IMG/VR virus record: IMGVR_UViG_3300037316_000015
Coordinates: 1-57,979 of that record
Reading direction: 5' to 3' (one strand)
Length of the DNA stretch: 57,979 nucleotides
Source: a virus
A program made the translations under genes and the position numbers. Of the stretch, positions 51,198 through 57,979 are shown piece after piece; within the stretch, counting starts at the first letter, position 1, and each line of letters begins with the position of its first letter. The notes under the pieces are model-generated. The model was given only the letters and a program-made list of their open reading frames with translations, was not told the DNA's origin and did not search any database.

Positions 51198-51211
51198 CTC
51201 CTTTGGTTGAT
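51198..51211 (-). promoter_or_regulatory. CAACC-type ribosome site of the 50,988 gene
   Basis: Minus-strand ATCAACCAAAGGAG precedes the ATG at 51,191; short version of the recurring leader. Confidence 0.55.
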
Positions 51212-51221
51212 GACATGCCAA

Positions 51222-51254
51222 AGGCCACCCTCGTCTTTTACAGTCAGGTGGCCT
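51222..51254 (-). promoter_or_regulatory. leader hairpin
   Basis: An eight-pair stem (plus 51,222-51,229 with 51,247-51,254) lies between the promoter at 51,269-51,296 and the start of the 50,988 gene. Only a short TTT follows, so it is less terminator-like than those at 39,493 and 40,526. Confidence 0.45.
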
Positions 51255-51268
51255 CTGGTGCCATTGAT

Positions 51269-51296
51269 TTTATACCACATCGTTATCTGTGAGCAA
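51269..51296 (-). promoter_or_regulatory. probable promoter (TTGCTC-16-TATAAA)
   Basis: Minus-strand TTGCTC (51,291-51,296) and TATAAA (51,269-51,274) are 16 bases apart; TGTGGT directly precedes the -10 element, echoing the promoters at 39,592 and 40,619. Lies in the end of the helicase gene and reads into the 50,988 gene. Confidence 0.5.
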
Positions 51297-52557
51297 TATC
51301 ATCACACTGCAAAGAAATGCGATCGGCTACCGCCTGGCTGATCTCCTCGAACCTGTTCGCCTTGACATCAAAGCGGCTGAACCAGTCCAGTGTCGGCCCG
51401 TTGCGGATCTTCTGCCCGCTGTTGGTCATCACCAGGTCGTTCAGCCGTTTGGACATGATCACCACGTCAGCATCTTGACCAAGAGCATCACTTTGAGCCA
51501 GGTCTGATGCCTTCGGTGGCTTGTTACCGGTAGTCTCACCAGCTCGCTTGACCTGAGCCGAGGCAATGATCGGCGTACCAGTGGCCAGCGTTGTCTCCCT
51601 GAAGATGTTGGAGACGGTGGCCTGTACCCGCCAGTCCTCGATGGCACGGTGACCATCGGCACTGATCATCAGCCCTGCGTGGTCCACCAGCACCAGGTCA
51701 TAACGCTGACATGACTCAGCCACCGCACCAGTGGTGTTGATCCTTCCATGTGAGGGGTCAAGGATCTCCAAGGTGCCACCGTTGATGGACATGTCGTCCT
51801 TGATGTGGTCCAGTGCCCTCTTGTGCTCGGTGAGGTCGTCACTGCGCAGCAGAGCAAGGATGTCTGAGTTGTTGGTCATTAGCTGGTGGCTGCGTCGTGC
51901 TACCTGCCAGGCAGGCATCTCCAGTGCATGGAAGCAGACGTGGTAGCCACGCTTGGCTGCCTCCACCGCGTACATGAGCATCATCCAGGTCTTGCCCTGA
52001 CCAAGGCGAGCACCAATAACCCAGAACTCACCCGGGCCAATGCCACCATCGGTGGCACGCATCAGGGACGGGAACGGCACACCTATGTGGCTGGTGGAGA
52101 ACCCGGTGGTGATGGTGGAGTGGTCGAACACGTCCGTTGGTTCCAAGGCCGCGGTCTGTGGCCTCTTGAGCTTGTCCAGCGCCCCGTAGGCGCCAGGTAG
52201 ATCCTCGGCGTTCAAGGCATTCAGGCTTGAGTGGATCTGGGCTCTCAGGCCCCTGCGGCCGGCTGCGTTGCGTACCTGGTCGGCTGCCCAGTGGACATTG
52301 ACATCAGGGGTGTACTCGAACTCGGGGAAGTACTTGGTCAGCATGACCATGGGTGGTGCCTTATTGCTGTGATGCTGGTAGTCCATGCACCACTTCCACA
52401 GCTTGCCCCAGCCGGTGATGTCTGCCGAGTCGATGCGCTGTGCTTCCGGGGTGAACGATCCTTGGTCGAGATAGGCCGAAATCAGTAGTGCCTCAGGGTT
52501 GAGTGGGTTCTCTGGTGTGTCGTCGCCAGCTCCTCGCAACGGGTGCTTGATGTTCAT
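51283..52557 (-). CDS. DnaB-like replicative helicase
   Basis: 424 residues from the ATG at 52,557. The RecA-type domain has Walker A GARLGQGKTWM (near 182), the DnaB-type HALEMP motif, Walker B VLVDHAGLM (near 289) and ASAQVKRAGE. The N-terminal 150 residues are helical, as in the DnaB collar. It would unwind the phage DNA and cooperate with the primase and polymerase nearby. It ends across the promoter at 51,269-51,296. Confidence 0.85.
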   Translation of the reverse strand: MNIKHPLRGAGDDTPENPLNPEALLISAYLDQGSFTPEAQRIDSADITGWGKLWKWCMDYQHHSNKAPPMVMLTKYFPEFEYTPDVNVHWAADQVRNAAGRRGLRAQIHSSLNALNAEDLPGAYGALDKLKRPQTAALEPTDVFDHSTITTGFSTSHIGVPFPSLMRATDGGIGPGEFWVIGARLGQGKTWMMLMYAVEAAKRGYHVCFHALEMPAWQVARRSHQLMTNNSDILALLRSDDLTEHKRALDHIKDDMSINGGTLEILDPSHGRINTTGAVAESCQRYDLVLVDHAGLMISADGHRAIEDWRVQATVSNIFRETTLATGTPIIASAQVKRAGETTGNKPPKASDLAQSDALGQDADVVIMSKRLNDLVMTNSGQKIRNGPTLDWFSRFDVKANRFEEISQAVADRISLQCDDIAHR

Positions 52558-52601
52558 ATTTCGTCTCCAAATCCGTCCGGAACACGGGGTGAGAAAGCGA
52601 C

Positions 52602-52640
52602 GGTACGCCGCCCATGGATGACTCCCACGAGCGGCGCACC
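52602..52640 (-). promoter_or_regulatory. leader hairpin upstream of the helicase gene
   Basis: A ten-pair stem (plus 52,602-52,611 with 52,631-52,640, one G-U) with a 19-base loop lies in the 110-base gap before the helicase gene. It is preceded by TTTATCTCACAAC (52,651-52,663), related to the GGTTGAGAGATA repeats near 36,345. Confidence 0.45.
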
Positions 52641-52667
52641 GACTGGATGCTTTATCTCACAACTGGT

Positions 52668-53021
52668 CTACTCAGGCAGGCTGGTGTCCTGAACAGGCCG
52701 TTCCGGTGGCGTCCTGACGGTGAAGTCGAGGTCGTCGATCGAACCGATGTGAGACGGTGGTGTGGGCCTGTCTGTGAGCACCAGACACGGGAACACGTAG
52801 TCCTGCGCATCATCACTACACGCGATGCAAAACGTGCCCCAGAGCCCGTTTTGCATCGGTGCCAGGGAGTAGACATGCTTGTTCTCCTTGGCTGTGTTGG
52901 TGGCGATGGCACCCAGATGCTGGTTGGCAACACCCAGCTGGACAGTGACCTCGGTGAGGGCTGATGCCAGGATAAGCAACGGGTTGCCCTGAGGCTGACC
53001 CAACAGTCTGATCTCACCCAT
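52668..53021 (-). CDS. hypothetical protein
   Basis: 117 residues from the ATG at 53,021, with GGAGGGACAAG in front. An early helical part (NPLLILASALTEVTVQLGVA) and a beta-like middle. No family recognised. A short segment contains TFCIACSDDAQDYVFPC, so a metal site is possible. First of the genes upstream of the helicase. Confidence 0.6.
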   Translation of the reverse strand: MGEIRLLGQPQGNPLLILASALTEVTVQLGVANQHLGAIATNTAKENKHVYSLAPMQNGLWGTFCIACSDDAQDYVFPCLVLTDRPTPPSHIGSIDDLDFTVRTPPERPVQDTSLPE

Positions 53022-53523
53022 CTTGTCCCTCCTCCTTCTTGGATTGCAGCGAGAAGATGTCCCCGCCGGTGTCGAACACGCTGAACAGATCCTGCAGGTG
53101 CTGAGCCCGGGCAATCGGGTGATGATGCTCCCGATCACGAGGTTCTTCTGTATCGAAGTCAGCCATGCACTCCAGGATGTCGAAGCAGTCAGCCAAGGTG
53201 ATGGAAGGACTCACCCGTGCCTGCTGTACATCCGGGACCCCAGGCACATCCTGCTCGTATACCACAGACTCACCGATGGCCTGATCGAGCAAGGCCATGG
53301 CCAGTCTGCTGCGCACCGTGTTGACGTGGTGGTCAACACCCCAGTCCACCAGTACGTGGTAAGCACCGATGGCATGGGATGGGTGCATGGCAATGATGTA
53401 CACCAGCTTCTTGTCCCTATGCGATGGCCAGGTGACATCCTGGTTCAGGTAGCTGATGTAGTCGATGGCGTCCCAGTCCATCATCTGTGAGCGCAGAGCC
53501 GGTGGTGGCTGATGTGCCACCAT
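53014..53523 (-). CDS. hypothetical histidine-rich protein
   Basis: 169 residues; TGATG overlap with the gene upstream. Helical with several His (MHPSHAIGAYHVLVDWGVDH and a REHHHP stretch). Could bind metal, but no family is recognised. Overlaps the next gene by eight bases. Confidence 0.6.
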   Translation of the reverse strand: MVAHQPPPALRSQMMDWDAIDYISYLNQDVTWPSHRDKKLVYIIAMHPSHAIGAYHVLVDWGVDHHVNTVRSRLAMALLDQAIGESVVYEQDVPGVPDVQQARVSPSITLADCFDILECMADFDTEEPRDREHHHPIARAQHLQDLFSVFDTGGDIFSLQSKKEEGQDG

Positions 53524-54410
53524 CAGCAGTCCACATCCTCAAGCTCGTCGTCATCGGCATGAGCATCGGCGTCGATCTCGGCGATAGCATTGGCATAATT
53601 TCGCCGAGACATCTGGCAGTCCGTGCACATGCACCGATCAGATGGGCTCCAGCCGATGTCCTCGAAGAAGAAGTCCACCTGGGCATTGGTCAGCTGCGTA
53701 CCGTTGGCGGTGTAGTAGGCCACGATCTTCTCGATGTCGTCCATGGAGTTGTCAGCCCTGAAGAGCTCCAGGATGTCCCACTTCAGGCCCAGGGCCACCC
53801 TTGCCGCGTACTCCACCGAGCACAGGTCATGAGTGGCCTCGGTGAAGCCACGAGTGGCCAGGCAGCCCTTCAGAGTCGTTGGCAGATAGGCCCAGGTCTT
53901 GTCGTAGGGCACCGGCGGCGGCTCAGGTGACTTGCGCACCAGGATGGTGTCGGTCCAGCTGCCAATGTCGTAGACAAATCCGGGGACGCTCATGCCGTCC
54001 TTCTTGACAAGGCCCTGTCTGCCGTCGAGCTGAGTCTTCTTGATCGCCTCACCATCGATGACCCAGTCCACATGGGTGAGCTCGTTGACCCAGCCGGCGA
54101 AGCACATGGACGTACCACACACCGGGTTCTTCTCATCCTGCTCGAAGGCAGACAGGGCCTTGACCTGACGCTGAGCCTCGGCCGTGGGCGGGTCGAACAT
54201 GAGTGTGCGCCATGATGTCTGGCGCCACAGTGCCCGGTGGGTGTGGATGATCTCCAGCACAGCCTGTGCCAGCTCGGCGTTGAAGCCGTTATCCAGTGGC
54301 TTGTAGGCCTTCATGGGCAGCTTGAACACCGAGGCTGTCCAGGTGGCAATGCCGTTGGTGGTCTCGACTCCGGACATGCCGTCCTTGGTGGTGATGGTGC
54401 GGTTTGTCAT
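53523..54410 (-). CDS. CGTSMC-motif protein, copy 2
   Basis: 295 residues, ATGA overlap with its upstream paralogue. It shares TWT, KAY, DNGxNxEL, SWR, VKALxAF, CGTSMCxAGW and DWVxDG with the 54,407-55,321 protein, plus RGFxxAxH near the middle. The C terminus has CMCTDCQM and a very acidic tail. The conserved pair of cysteines suggests a metal or redox site. Function unknown. Confidence 0.7.
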   Translation of the reverse strand: MTNRTITTKDGMSGVETTNGIATWTASVFKLPMKAYKPLDNGFNAELAQAVLEIIHTHRALWRQTSWRTLMFDPPTAEAQRQVKALSAFEQDEKNPVCGTSMCFAGWVNELTHVDWVIDGEAIKKTQLDGRQGLVKKDGMSVPGFVYDIGSWTDTILVRKSPEPPPVPYDKTWAYLPTTLKGCLATRGFTEATHDLCSVEYAARVALGLKWDILELFRADNSMDDIEKIVAYYTANGTQLTNAQVDFFFEDIGWSPSDRCMCTDCQMSRRNYANAIAEIDADAHADDDELEDVDC

Positions 54411-55321
54411 AGTGATGCTCCGTTCCTGGTTGATGTTCCGTCGTTGACGGCGTACGTGACAGTGTCACTTGGGGTGGCTGCCAAGGCCTCGTCGTAGAGC
54501 TGGTTCTCCAGTGTGCGTCTAATCACTGACCCCCTGGATTGGCTGTAATCCGCCCCGTGGGCGATGTAGTAGTCGGCACACTTGCTCAGCATCTTCACTG
54601 AGTTGGAGCCGTCGAACATGCGTAGCGGGTCGCTGCAGATGCCCAGTGCCATCTTTGCGTAGGTGGACACGTTGATGACGGCGTGACTGGCTACCGAGAA
54701 GCCACGCTTGGCTGAGATGATCTGCAGCTCCTCACCGAGCTCATCCCAGAAGTAGGCGCTGGTGTAGTCAGCAGTGCCATTCCAGGTGTTCCCGTAGTCC
54801 AGTGAGGACTTGTCGTGGTCCACCCGATCCATGAACCAGCCCCTGGGCACCCAGACAAGCTCAGAGAGCTCTGAGACGTTGCTGGTCACACTCATCTCAT
54901 CCTTGGTGATCATCTTCATCACCGTGCCGTCCACAACCCAGTCAGCACCTGAGAGCTCACTGGCCCAGCCGGCCATGCACATGGAAGTACCACACACCGG
55001 TGGTTTGACCTCCAGCTCGGCCACGTCTGTGTTGAAGGCCAGCAAGGCTTTCACCTCCTGTGCTACAAGGTGGTAGTCACCAGTAGGCTCCTGGGGGTCC
55101 CAGATCTCGATGCTCCTCCAGGAGCCTTGGTCCCACAGGGTAGGGCTGGCCTTGATGGAATCCATCACATCTTCCATGAGCTCCTTGTTGACCCCGTTGT
55201 CCAGGAAGGTGTCGTAGGCCTTGATCGGGTGCCTAAGCACCTGTGAGGTCCAGGTTGTCGTCCCGTTGGTGTTGGTGATGATGGTGTCGTGCTGCTCGTT
55301 GATCGTCTGGGTCTTGCGCAT
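54407..55321 (-). CDS. CGTSMC-motif protein, copy 1
   Basis: 304 residues from the ATG at 55,321. Paralogue of the next gene downstream; motifs in order are KAYDTFLDNG, SWRSIEIWDP, EVKALLAFNT, CGTSMCMAGWASEL, SGADWVVDG and KRGFSVASHA. A possible promoter lies 300 bases upstream. A host-directed or DNA-related role cannot be told apart from sequence alone. Tandem duplication is the clear observation. Confidence 0.7.
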   Translation of the reverse strand: MRKTQTINEQHDTIITNTNGTTTWTSQVLRHPIKAYDTFLDNGVNKELMEDVMDSIKASPTLWDQGSWRSIEIWDPQEPTGDYHLVAQEVKALLAFNTDVAELEVKPPVCGTSMCMAGWASELSGADWVVDGTVMKMITKDEMSVTSNVSELSELVWVPRGWFMDRVDHDKSSLDYGNTWNGTADYTSAYFWDELGEELQIISAKRGFSVASHAVINVSTYAKMALGICSDPLRMFDGSNSVKMLSKCADYYIAHGADYSQSRGSVIRRTLENQLYDEALAATPSDTVTYAVNDGTSTRNGASL

Positions 55322-55805
55322 GGTGTTCCCATCCAAAGGTTGGTGCTTACCAGTGCCAAGAAGTCCTTGACACCGTCGGTACACTTGAGCTCAAGCTGAC
55401 GAAGGAAGTGCCTAGGTAGTCCTAGATCCCCTATCAGCCTGGCCTCCACTGGCCTCAATGAAGCATTGGAGCATTGAAGCAGAGGCAGTGGAGTAAGCAT
55501 AAGGATCGCGGTGCGATCCCTATGAAGGTCCGGGCAATGAAAACAGCCCCTGTTGAGCACCGGGATGAAGACATGGTGATTCCAGAAGCTGATTGATGAA
55601 TAATACCAGAGCGTGGTGGCTGAAGAGAACCCTTGAACGCCAAGGACTTAGCAGCATATGACGCGCACAGCGCGTACAGGGGGAAATGTGGTCAAATGCG
55701 TGTGGGGCACCATGTCCTCTCCCACTGGCGGAGTCGCTAATCGCTTTCAGGGGTTGAACGCCCCTTCCCAGATGTCAATGCACCTGTCCGGCCCTTACAT
55801 CAGTG
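55322..55805. other. gene-free structured stretch (possible long leader or origin)
   Basis: No convincing gene. It holds a 12-base perfect palindrome CTTGAGCTCAAG (55,384-55,395), a hairpin CTAGG/CCTAG (55,412-55,425), a seven-pair hairpin GGATCGC/GCGATCC (55,503-55,519), two hairpins with a shared TTGAACGCC loop region near 55,630-55,780 and a probable promoter. This could be the origin of replication, a long control leader or a small RNA. Confidence 0.45.
55600..55629 (-). promoter_or_regulatory. possible extended -10 promoter
   Basis: Minus-strand TGGTATTAT (-10 at 55,600-55,605 with TGG) has a weak -35 TTCTCT (55,624-55,629) at 18 bases. It would drive the two CGTSMC genes through a long leader. 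Confidence 0.4.
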
Positions 55806-55878
55806 CTCCCCAGGTAGGAGTCGAACCTACGAGCTCGTGCCTCAGAAGCATGATGGGCCACCCACGACCCACTGGGGA
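55806..55878 (-). tRNA. tRNA-like gene, anticodon CTG (Gln), unusual D arm
   Basis: 73 bases with seven perfect acceptor pairs (TCCCCAG / CTGGGGA), a perfect T arm (GTAGG-TTCGACT-CCTAC), a five-base variable loop and an anticodon arm with loop TTCTGAG, giving anticodon CTG. One anticodon-stem position mismatches. The D arm is atypical: the best stem is GGGTC/GGCCC shifted by one base, and A14 is missing. No CCA is encoded; the discriminator is G. It lies in the early operon, read with the minus-strand genes. Confidence 0.7.
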
Positions 55879-55903
55879 ACTTCAAGCGTGACATGCCTGG
55901 GCC

Positions 55904-56056
55904 TTAGAACACCCCGGTTCCACTCATGATGACGAGCATGGTGTACCACCAGAAGGCCCACTTGCCCCAGTGCTTGAGACGCTCTTTCCAGGAGCCGTTC
56001 CACGGGTTGGTACGCCAGTAGGCAAGCATCCAGAGCACGTTCAGCACCCAGATCAC
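55904..56056 (-). CDS. small tryptophan-rich membrane protein
   Basis: 50 residues from a GTG at 56,056 overlapping the preceding stop (GTGA). It has eight or more Trp. Two hydrophobic segments (VIWVLNVLWMLAYW and WAFWWYTMLVIMSG) flank a basic loop. Likely inserted in the host membrane; function unknown. The start is supported by an AAGGAAG site just upstream. Confidence 0.6.
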   Translation of the reverse strand: MIWVLNVLWMLAYWRTNPWNGSWKERLKHWGKWAFWWYTMLVIMSGTGVF

Positions 56057-56391
56057 GGTGGGTCTTCCTTCAGCCAGGGCTGGTCAAAGCCAAGGCCATA
56101 CTTGGTCTTGACATAGTCCATGCCTATCTGGATATCAGTACGCGGCGCCCTTGCTGTCGGGTTGTCTGCCGACTCATGGGTCTTCAGGTAGTCCCCGACC
56201 TGGAGATTGCCAGGGGTGATCTTGACGATCTTGTGCCTGAAGATGAACTGCTGCTCGCCCCACTTGTTGACTGTTACGTCCTCCAGGTAGTCCATACCGC
56301 CGTAGGTCGATCTGCCGTCGAGCACTATCTGCTTGATGGCCCAGAGGACTACTCGGTCCTTGACGTACTTCTTGATGAATGATCTGAGCAT
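56053..56391 (-). CDS. hypothetical basic protein
   Basis: 112 residues from the ATG at 56,391 with GGAGGAG in front. Basic N-terminal helix (RSFIKKYVKDRVVLWAIKQI), then strands (QQFIFRHKIVKITPGNLQVG). No family recognised. Coupled to the small membrane gene downstream. Confidence 0.6.
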   Translation of the reverse strand: MLRSFIKKYVKDRVVLWAIKQIVLDGRSTYGGMDYLEDVTVNKWGEQQFIFRHKIVKITPGNLQVGDYLKTHESADNPTARAPRTDIQIGMDYVKTKYGLGFDQPWLKEDPP

Positions 56392-56555
56392 GGTGTCTCC
56401 TCCAGCTTGTGTATGAGCCAGCCGTCGATCCACTGGTCGTGCTGCCCAGGGCGCCAGGTCAGCCCAGAGTCAGGGCGTTCCTGGAAGTGGTGGTACCGAA
56501 ATGGCGTACCCCGCCATGGGCCGTCGTCTATCTGCTCGTATGGCTTTGCAGCCAT
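56349..56555 (-). CDS. small hypothetical protein
   Basis: 68 residues from the ATG at 56,555, which overlaps the TopoVIA-like stop (TGATG). Aromatic and polar (GPWRGTPFRYHHFQERPDSG, HDQWIDGWLIHKLEE). It overlaps the next gene by 43 bases, more than usual. No recognised family. Confidence 0.55.
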   Translation of the reverse strand: MAAKPYEQIDDGPWRGTPFRYHHFQERPDSGLTWRPGQHDQWIDGWLIHKLEETPCSDHSSRSTSRTE

Positions 56556-57463
56556 CAGTGAGCCTGTAGATAGTCCTGGATGTCGCCCCACCGGTTGGCG
56601 ACATGGACCACGTCGTTCCTGATCTCCTGCTCGTGGGCAGAGGAAGCCCGCCAGGTAGCCACGTCCAGCTCGCCCCAGATGGTGTCCTTGACCAGTGAGT
56701 CGAGCACGGACGGCTCCAAGGCGTCCAGCTCCCAGGACTGGTTGCCGTACGCGGAGATGTACCCAGCAGAGCGGCTGTCGGTGACCTTGGCCGGGTTGGG
56801 CGGCGGGTTGTACAGGTCGATCTGGTCCCGGTTCAGCGCTATCCTTCGTACGTCAACGCTGGATCTGGAGAACAGCGACAGCCGGTCGGTGATGTCTCGG
56901 GTCATGTCGATCCCCGAGGGGTCATGGTCACCAAGGTGCAGGATGATCACTTCCTTGCCTTCGTCCAGGTAGCCCACGATTCGCTGGCCGGCAGCCCACA
57001 TCTCGGACTGGGAGACGTAGCCCTTGCAGGCGAAGGACGCACAGCGGTAGGAGAAGGCCGCCCTGGAGATGATCCCAGCTAAGGCTTCCTTCTCTACCCA
57101 GACCTCGATACGGACGCCCTGGGCTTCCCACAGGTCCTCGAAGTACTGCTCGGCTGATCGTTGGATGAGCTGCTCTGGGCTCTCGTTGTGGCCGGACAGG
57201 TCGCCGCGGACGTTGCGAGTCCTGTCGGTGATGTAGTCCCAGTCCAGCATCCCGGCCAGGCGTGCGTCCGAGATGATGGAGCCGAGCTTCTTGTAGGACT
57301 TCTGCTGGTTGGGCAGCATGTCCCGGGATACGAACTGGTAGTAGAGCTGGCGCAGTGTCAGGTCGTAGCCCTGCCGGCGGTAGTCGGCGCAGATATTGAT
57401 GGCCGTGTCGATAATGGCCAGTGCGTCGGCGCCGAACTCCTTGGGCTGGTAGAGGATTCTCAT
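56555..57463 (-). CDS. Spo11/topoisomerase VI A-like protein
   Basis: 302 residues, overlapping the gene upstream. The N terminus has LTLRQLYYQFV with the paired tyrosines (41-42) of the 5Y-CAP domain. A TOPRIM domain follows with VWVEKEALAG (Glu124) and LHLGDHDPSGIDM (Asp179, Asp181). Both motif sets match the topoisomerase VI A subunit and Spo11, and no B (GHKL ATPase) subunit is visible. It could be a mini-A-type enzyme that makes double-strand breaks for recombination or packaging, or a topology factor. The usual A subunit is about 360 residues, so this one is compact. Confidence 0.75.
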   Translation of the reverse strand: MRILYQPKEFGADALAIIDTAINICADYRRQGYDLTLRQLYYQFVSRDMLPNQQKSYKKLGSIISDARLAGMLDWDYITDRTRNVRGDLSGHNESPEQLIQRSAEQYFEDLWEAQGVRIEVWVEKEALAGIISRAAFSYRCASFACKGYVSQSEMWAAGQRIVGYLDEGKEVIILHLGDHDPSGIDMTRDITDRLSLFSRSSVDVRRIALNRDQIDLYNPPPNPAKVTDSRSAGYISAYGNQSWELDALEPSVLDSLVKDTIWGELDVATWRASSAHEQEIRNDVVHVANRWGDIQDYLQAH

Positions 57464-57726
57464 TTGACCTCCCCGGCAGCCAACATGTGCCTGTAGACGA
57501 GCAGGTTCATTGTGACGGCGGCCCCGGTGAGCAGGTTCAGGGCTTCGGTCATGTCGGGGAATCTCTTGTCGTTCTCCACAACGAGTGCGTCGCAGATCTT
57601 CTCCATCGCCTCGACTAGGTCGTTGTTGGCAGGGAACCCCGGGTCGGCCATCTTGGCTTCGTCGTCGACCGGCAGGTTGATGCCGTAGCGCTCGTTGTTC
57701 CTTGGTCCACTTCTACTGGCTTCCAT
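57460..57726 (-). CDS. hypothetical small helical protein
   Basis: 88 residues; ATG at 57,726 with AAGGAC in front. Helical, ending in ALNLLTGAAVTMNLLVYRHM. No family recognised. Its stop overlaps the TopoVIA-like start. Confidence 0.6.
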   Translation of the reverse strand: MEASRSGPRNNERYGINLPVDDEAKMADPGFPANNDLVEAMEKICDALVVENDKRFPDMTEALNLLTGAAVTMNLLVYRHMLAAGEVK

Positions 57727-57871
57727 GGGTGTCCTTCCTTGCTCGATCGATGATGTCGACCAGGTCCTGGGTCAGGATCATGTCCTGGACTGACTTGTCC
57801 CACCACTGCATGAAGTAGTGCCGGTCAACGGTGAGGTTGTCCAGCTCACGCAGCAGCTCATTGAGGGTCAC
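57713..57871 (-). CDS. small hypothetical protein
   Basis: 52 residues from a GTG at 57,871 behind AAGGAGGAC. Amphipathic helices (NELLRELDNLTVDRHYFMQW). Unknown function. Start overlaps the stop of the partial gene upstream. Confidence 0.55.
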   Translation of the reverse strand: MTLNELLRELDNLTVDRHYFMQWWDKSVQDMILTQDLVDIIDRARKDTHGSQ

Positions 57872-57979
57872 TTGTCCTCCTTGGCTGCTTCGATGACCAG
57901 ATCCAGCACGTCCTGGGCCAGGATGAAGCTCCTGCGACGGTGCGTACCAGCGATGGACGAATCGGTCACGGTAAACCAC
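57869..57979 (-). CDS. partial gene at the right edge
   Basis: The last 36 codons of a minus-strand gene, read to a TGA at 57,869-57,871. The end reads helical (RSFILAQDVLDLVIEAAKED). The rest lies beyond the window. Confidence 0.55.

Noticed and set aside
36335-51211. CAACC repeats as a CRISPR or integration site
   Set aside because: They are short, always joined to ribosome sites, and lack regular spacers.
55455-55643. Minus-strand 62-codon frame upstream of the CGTSMC genes
   Set aside because: Overlaps hairpins and a probable promoter, no ribosome site, composition unlike neighbouring genes.
55658-55891. Plus-strand 77-codon frame
   Set aside because: Runs through the tRNA-like gene in the opposite direction; no ribosome site.
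1-57979. Lysogeny module (integrase, repressor, attachment site)
   Set aside because: No integrase motifs or clear repressor found; the HTH and Bro-N-like proteins alone do not show lysogeny.

Overview
The window looks like most of the genome of a long-tailed (siphovirus-type) double-stranded DNA phage infecting a G+C-rich host, probably an actinobacterium. Evidence is the tape measure / major tail / tail-assembly-chaperone order, the long overlapping operons, the lysin-holin pair in front of the portal, and an early arm with DnaE-type polymerase, DnaB-type helicase, DnaG-type primase, RuvC-type resolvase and a Cas4/RecB-like nuclease. No integrase, large terminase subunit or obvious lysogeny repressor is visible. 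The exact host and phage cluster cannot be told from sequence alone. Gene identities come from reading motifs, not from searches.

Left arm, plus strand (about 1-35,394): lysis genes (201-1279), portal (1288-3051), a long block of head-associated genes (3048-15,519), scaffold-like protein (15,570), decoration-like protein (16,796), major capsid protein (17,219), head-tail connectors (18,217-20,934), major tail protein (20,980), two tail-assembly chaperone frames joined by a -1 slip site (21,500-22,326), a 2169-residue tape measure with two peptidoglycan-hydrolase domains (22,323-28,832), then tail-tip and fibre-like proteins to 35,394. The head block is unusual. It has two very large proteins, a candidate second -1 frameshift (8803-8832), an internally duplicated protein with five-residue leucine repeats (9702-12,593), an XkdF-type prohead protease (12,593-13,690), and five or six small basic Gly/Ala-rich proteins with helix-like hydrophobic segments.

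The two transcription units converge and overlap by four bases at 35,391-35,394. The right arm, minus strand (57,979 down to 35,391), starts with unknown small genes and a Spo11/topoisomerase VI A-like protein (56,555-57,463). A tRNA gene and a gene-free structured stretch follow (55,322-55,878), then tandem paralogues with a CGTSMC motif, DnaB-like helicase, zinc-binding small proteins, primase, HTH protein, a probable single-strand binding protein, polymerase, Cas4-like nuclease, RuvC-like resolvase, a terminase-small-subunit-like protein, a DUF932 protein, several unknowns and a Bro-N/antirepressor-like protein.

The minus arm has several recognisable control sites. These are promoters placed right after stop codons and followed by terminator-like hairpins, a repeated CAACC-rich leader in front of AAGGAG ribosome sites, and three copies of a 12-base motif around the Bro-N gene leader. 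The strongest candidates for something new are the 8803-8832 frameshift, the duplicated 963-residue head protein, the cluster of glycine-rich head proteins, and the stand-alone Spo11-like protein.
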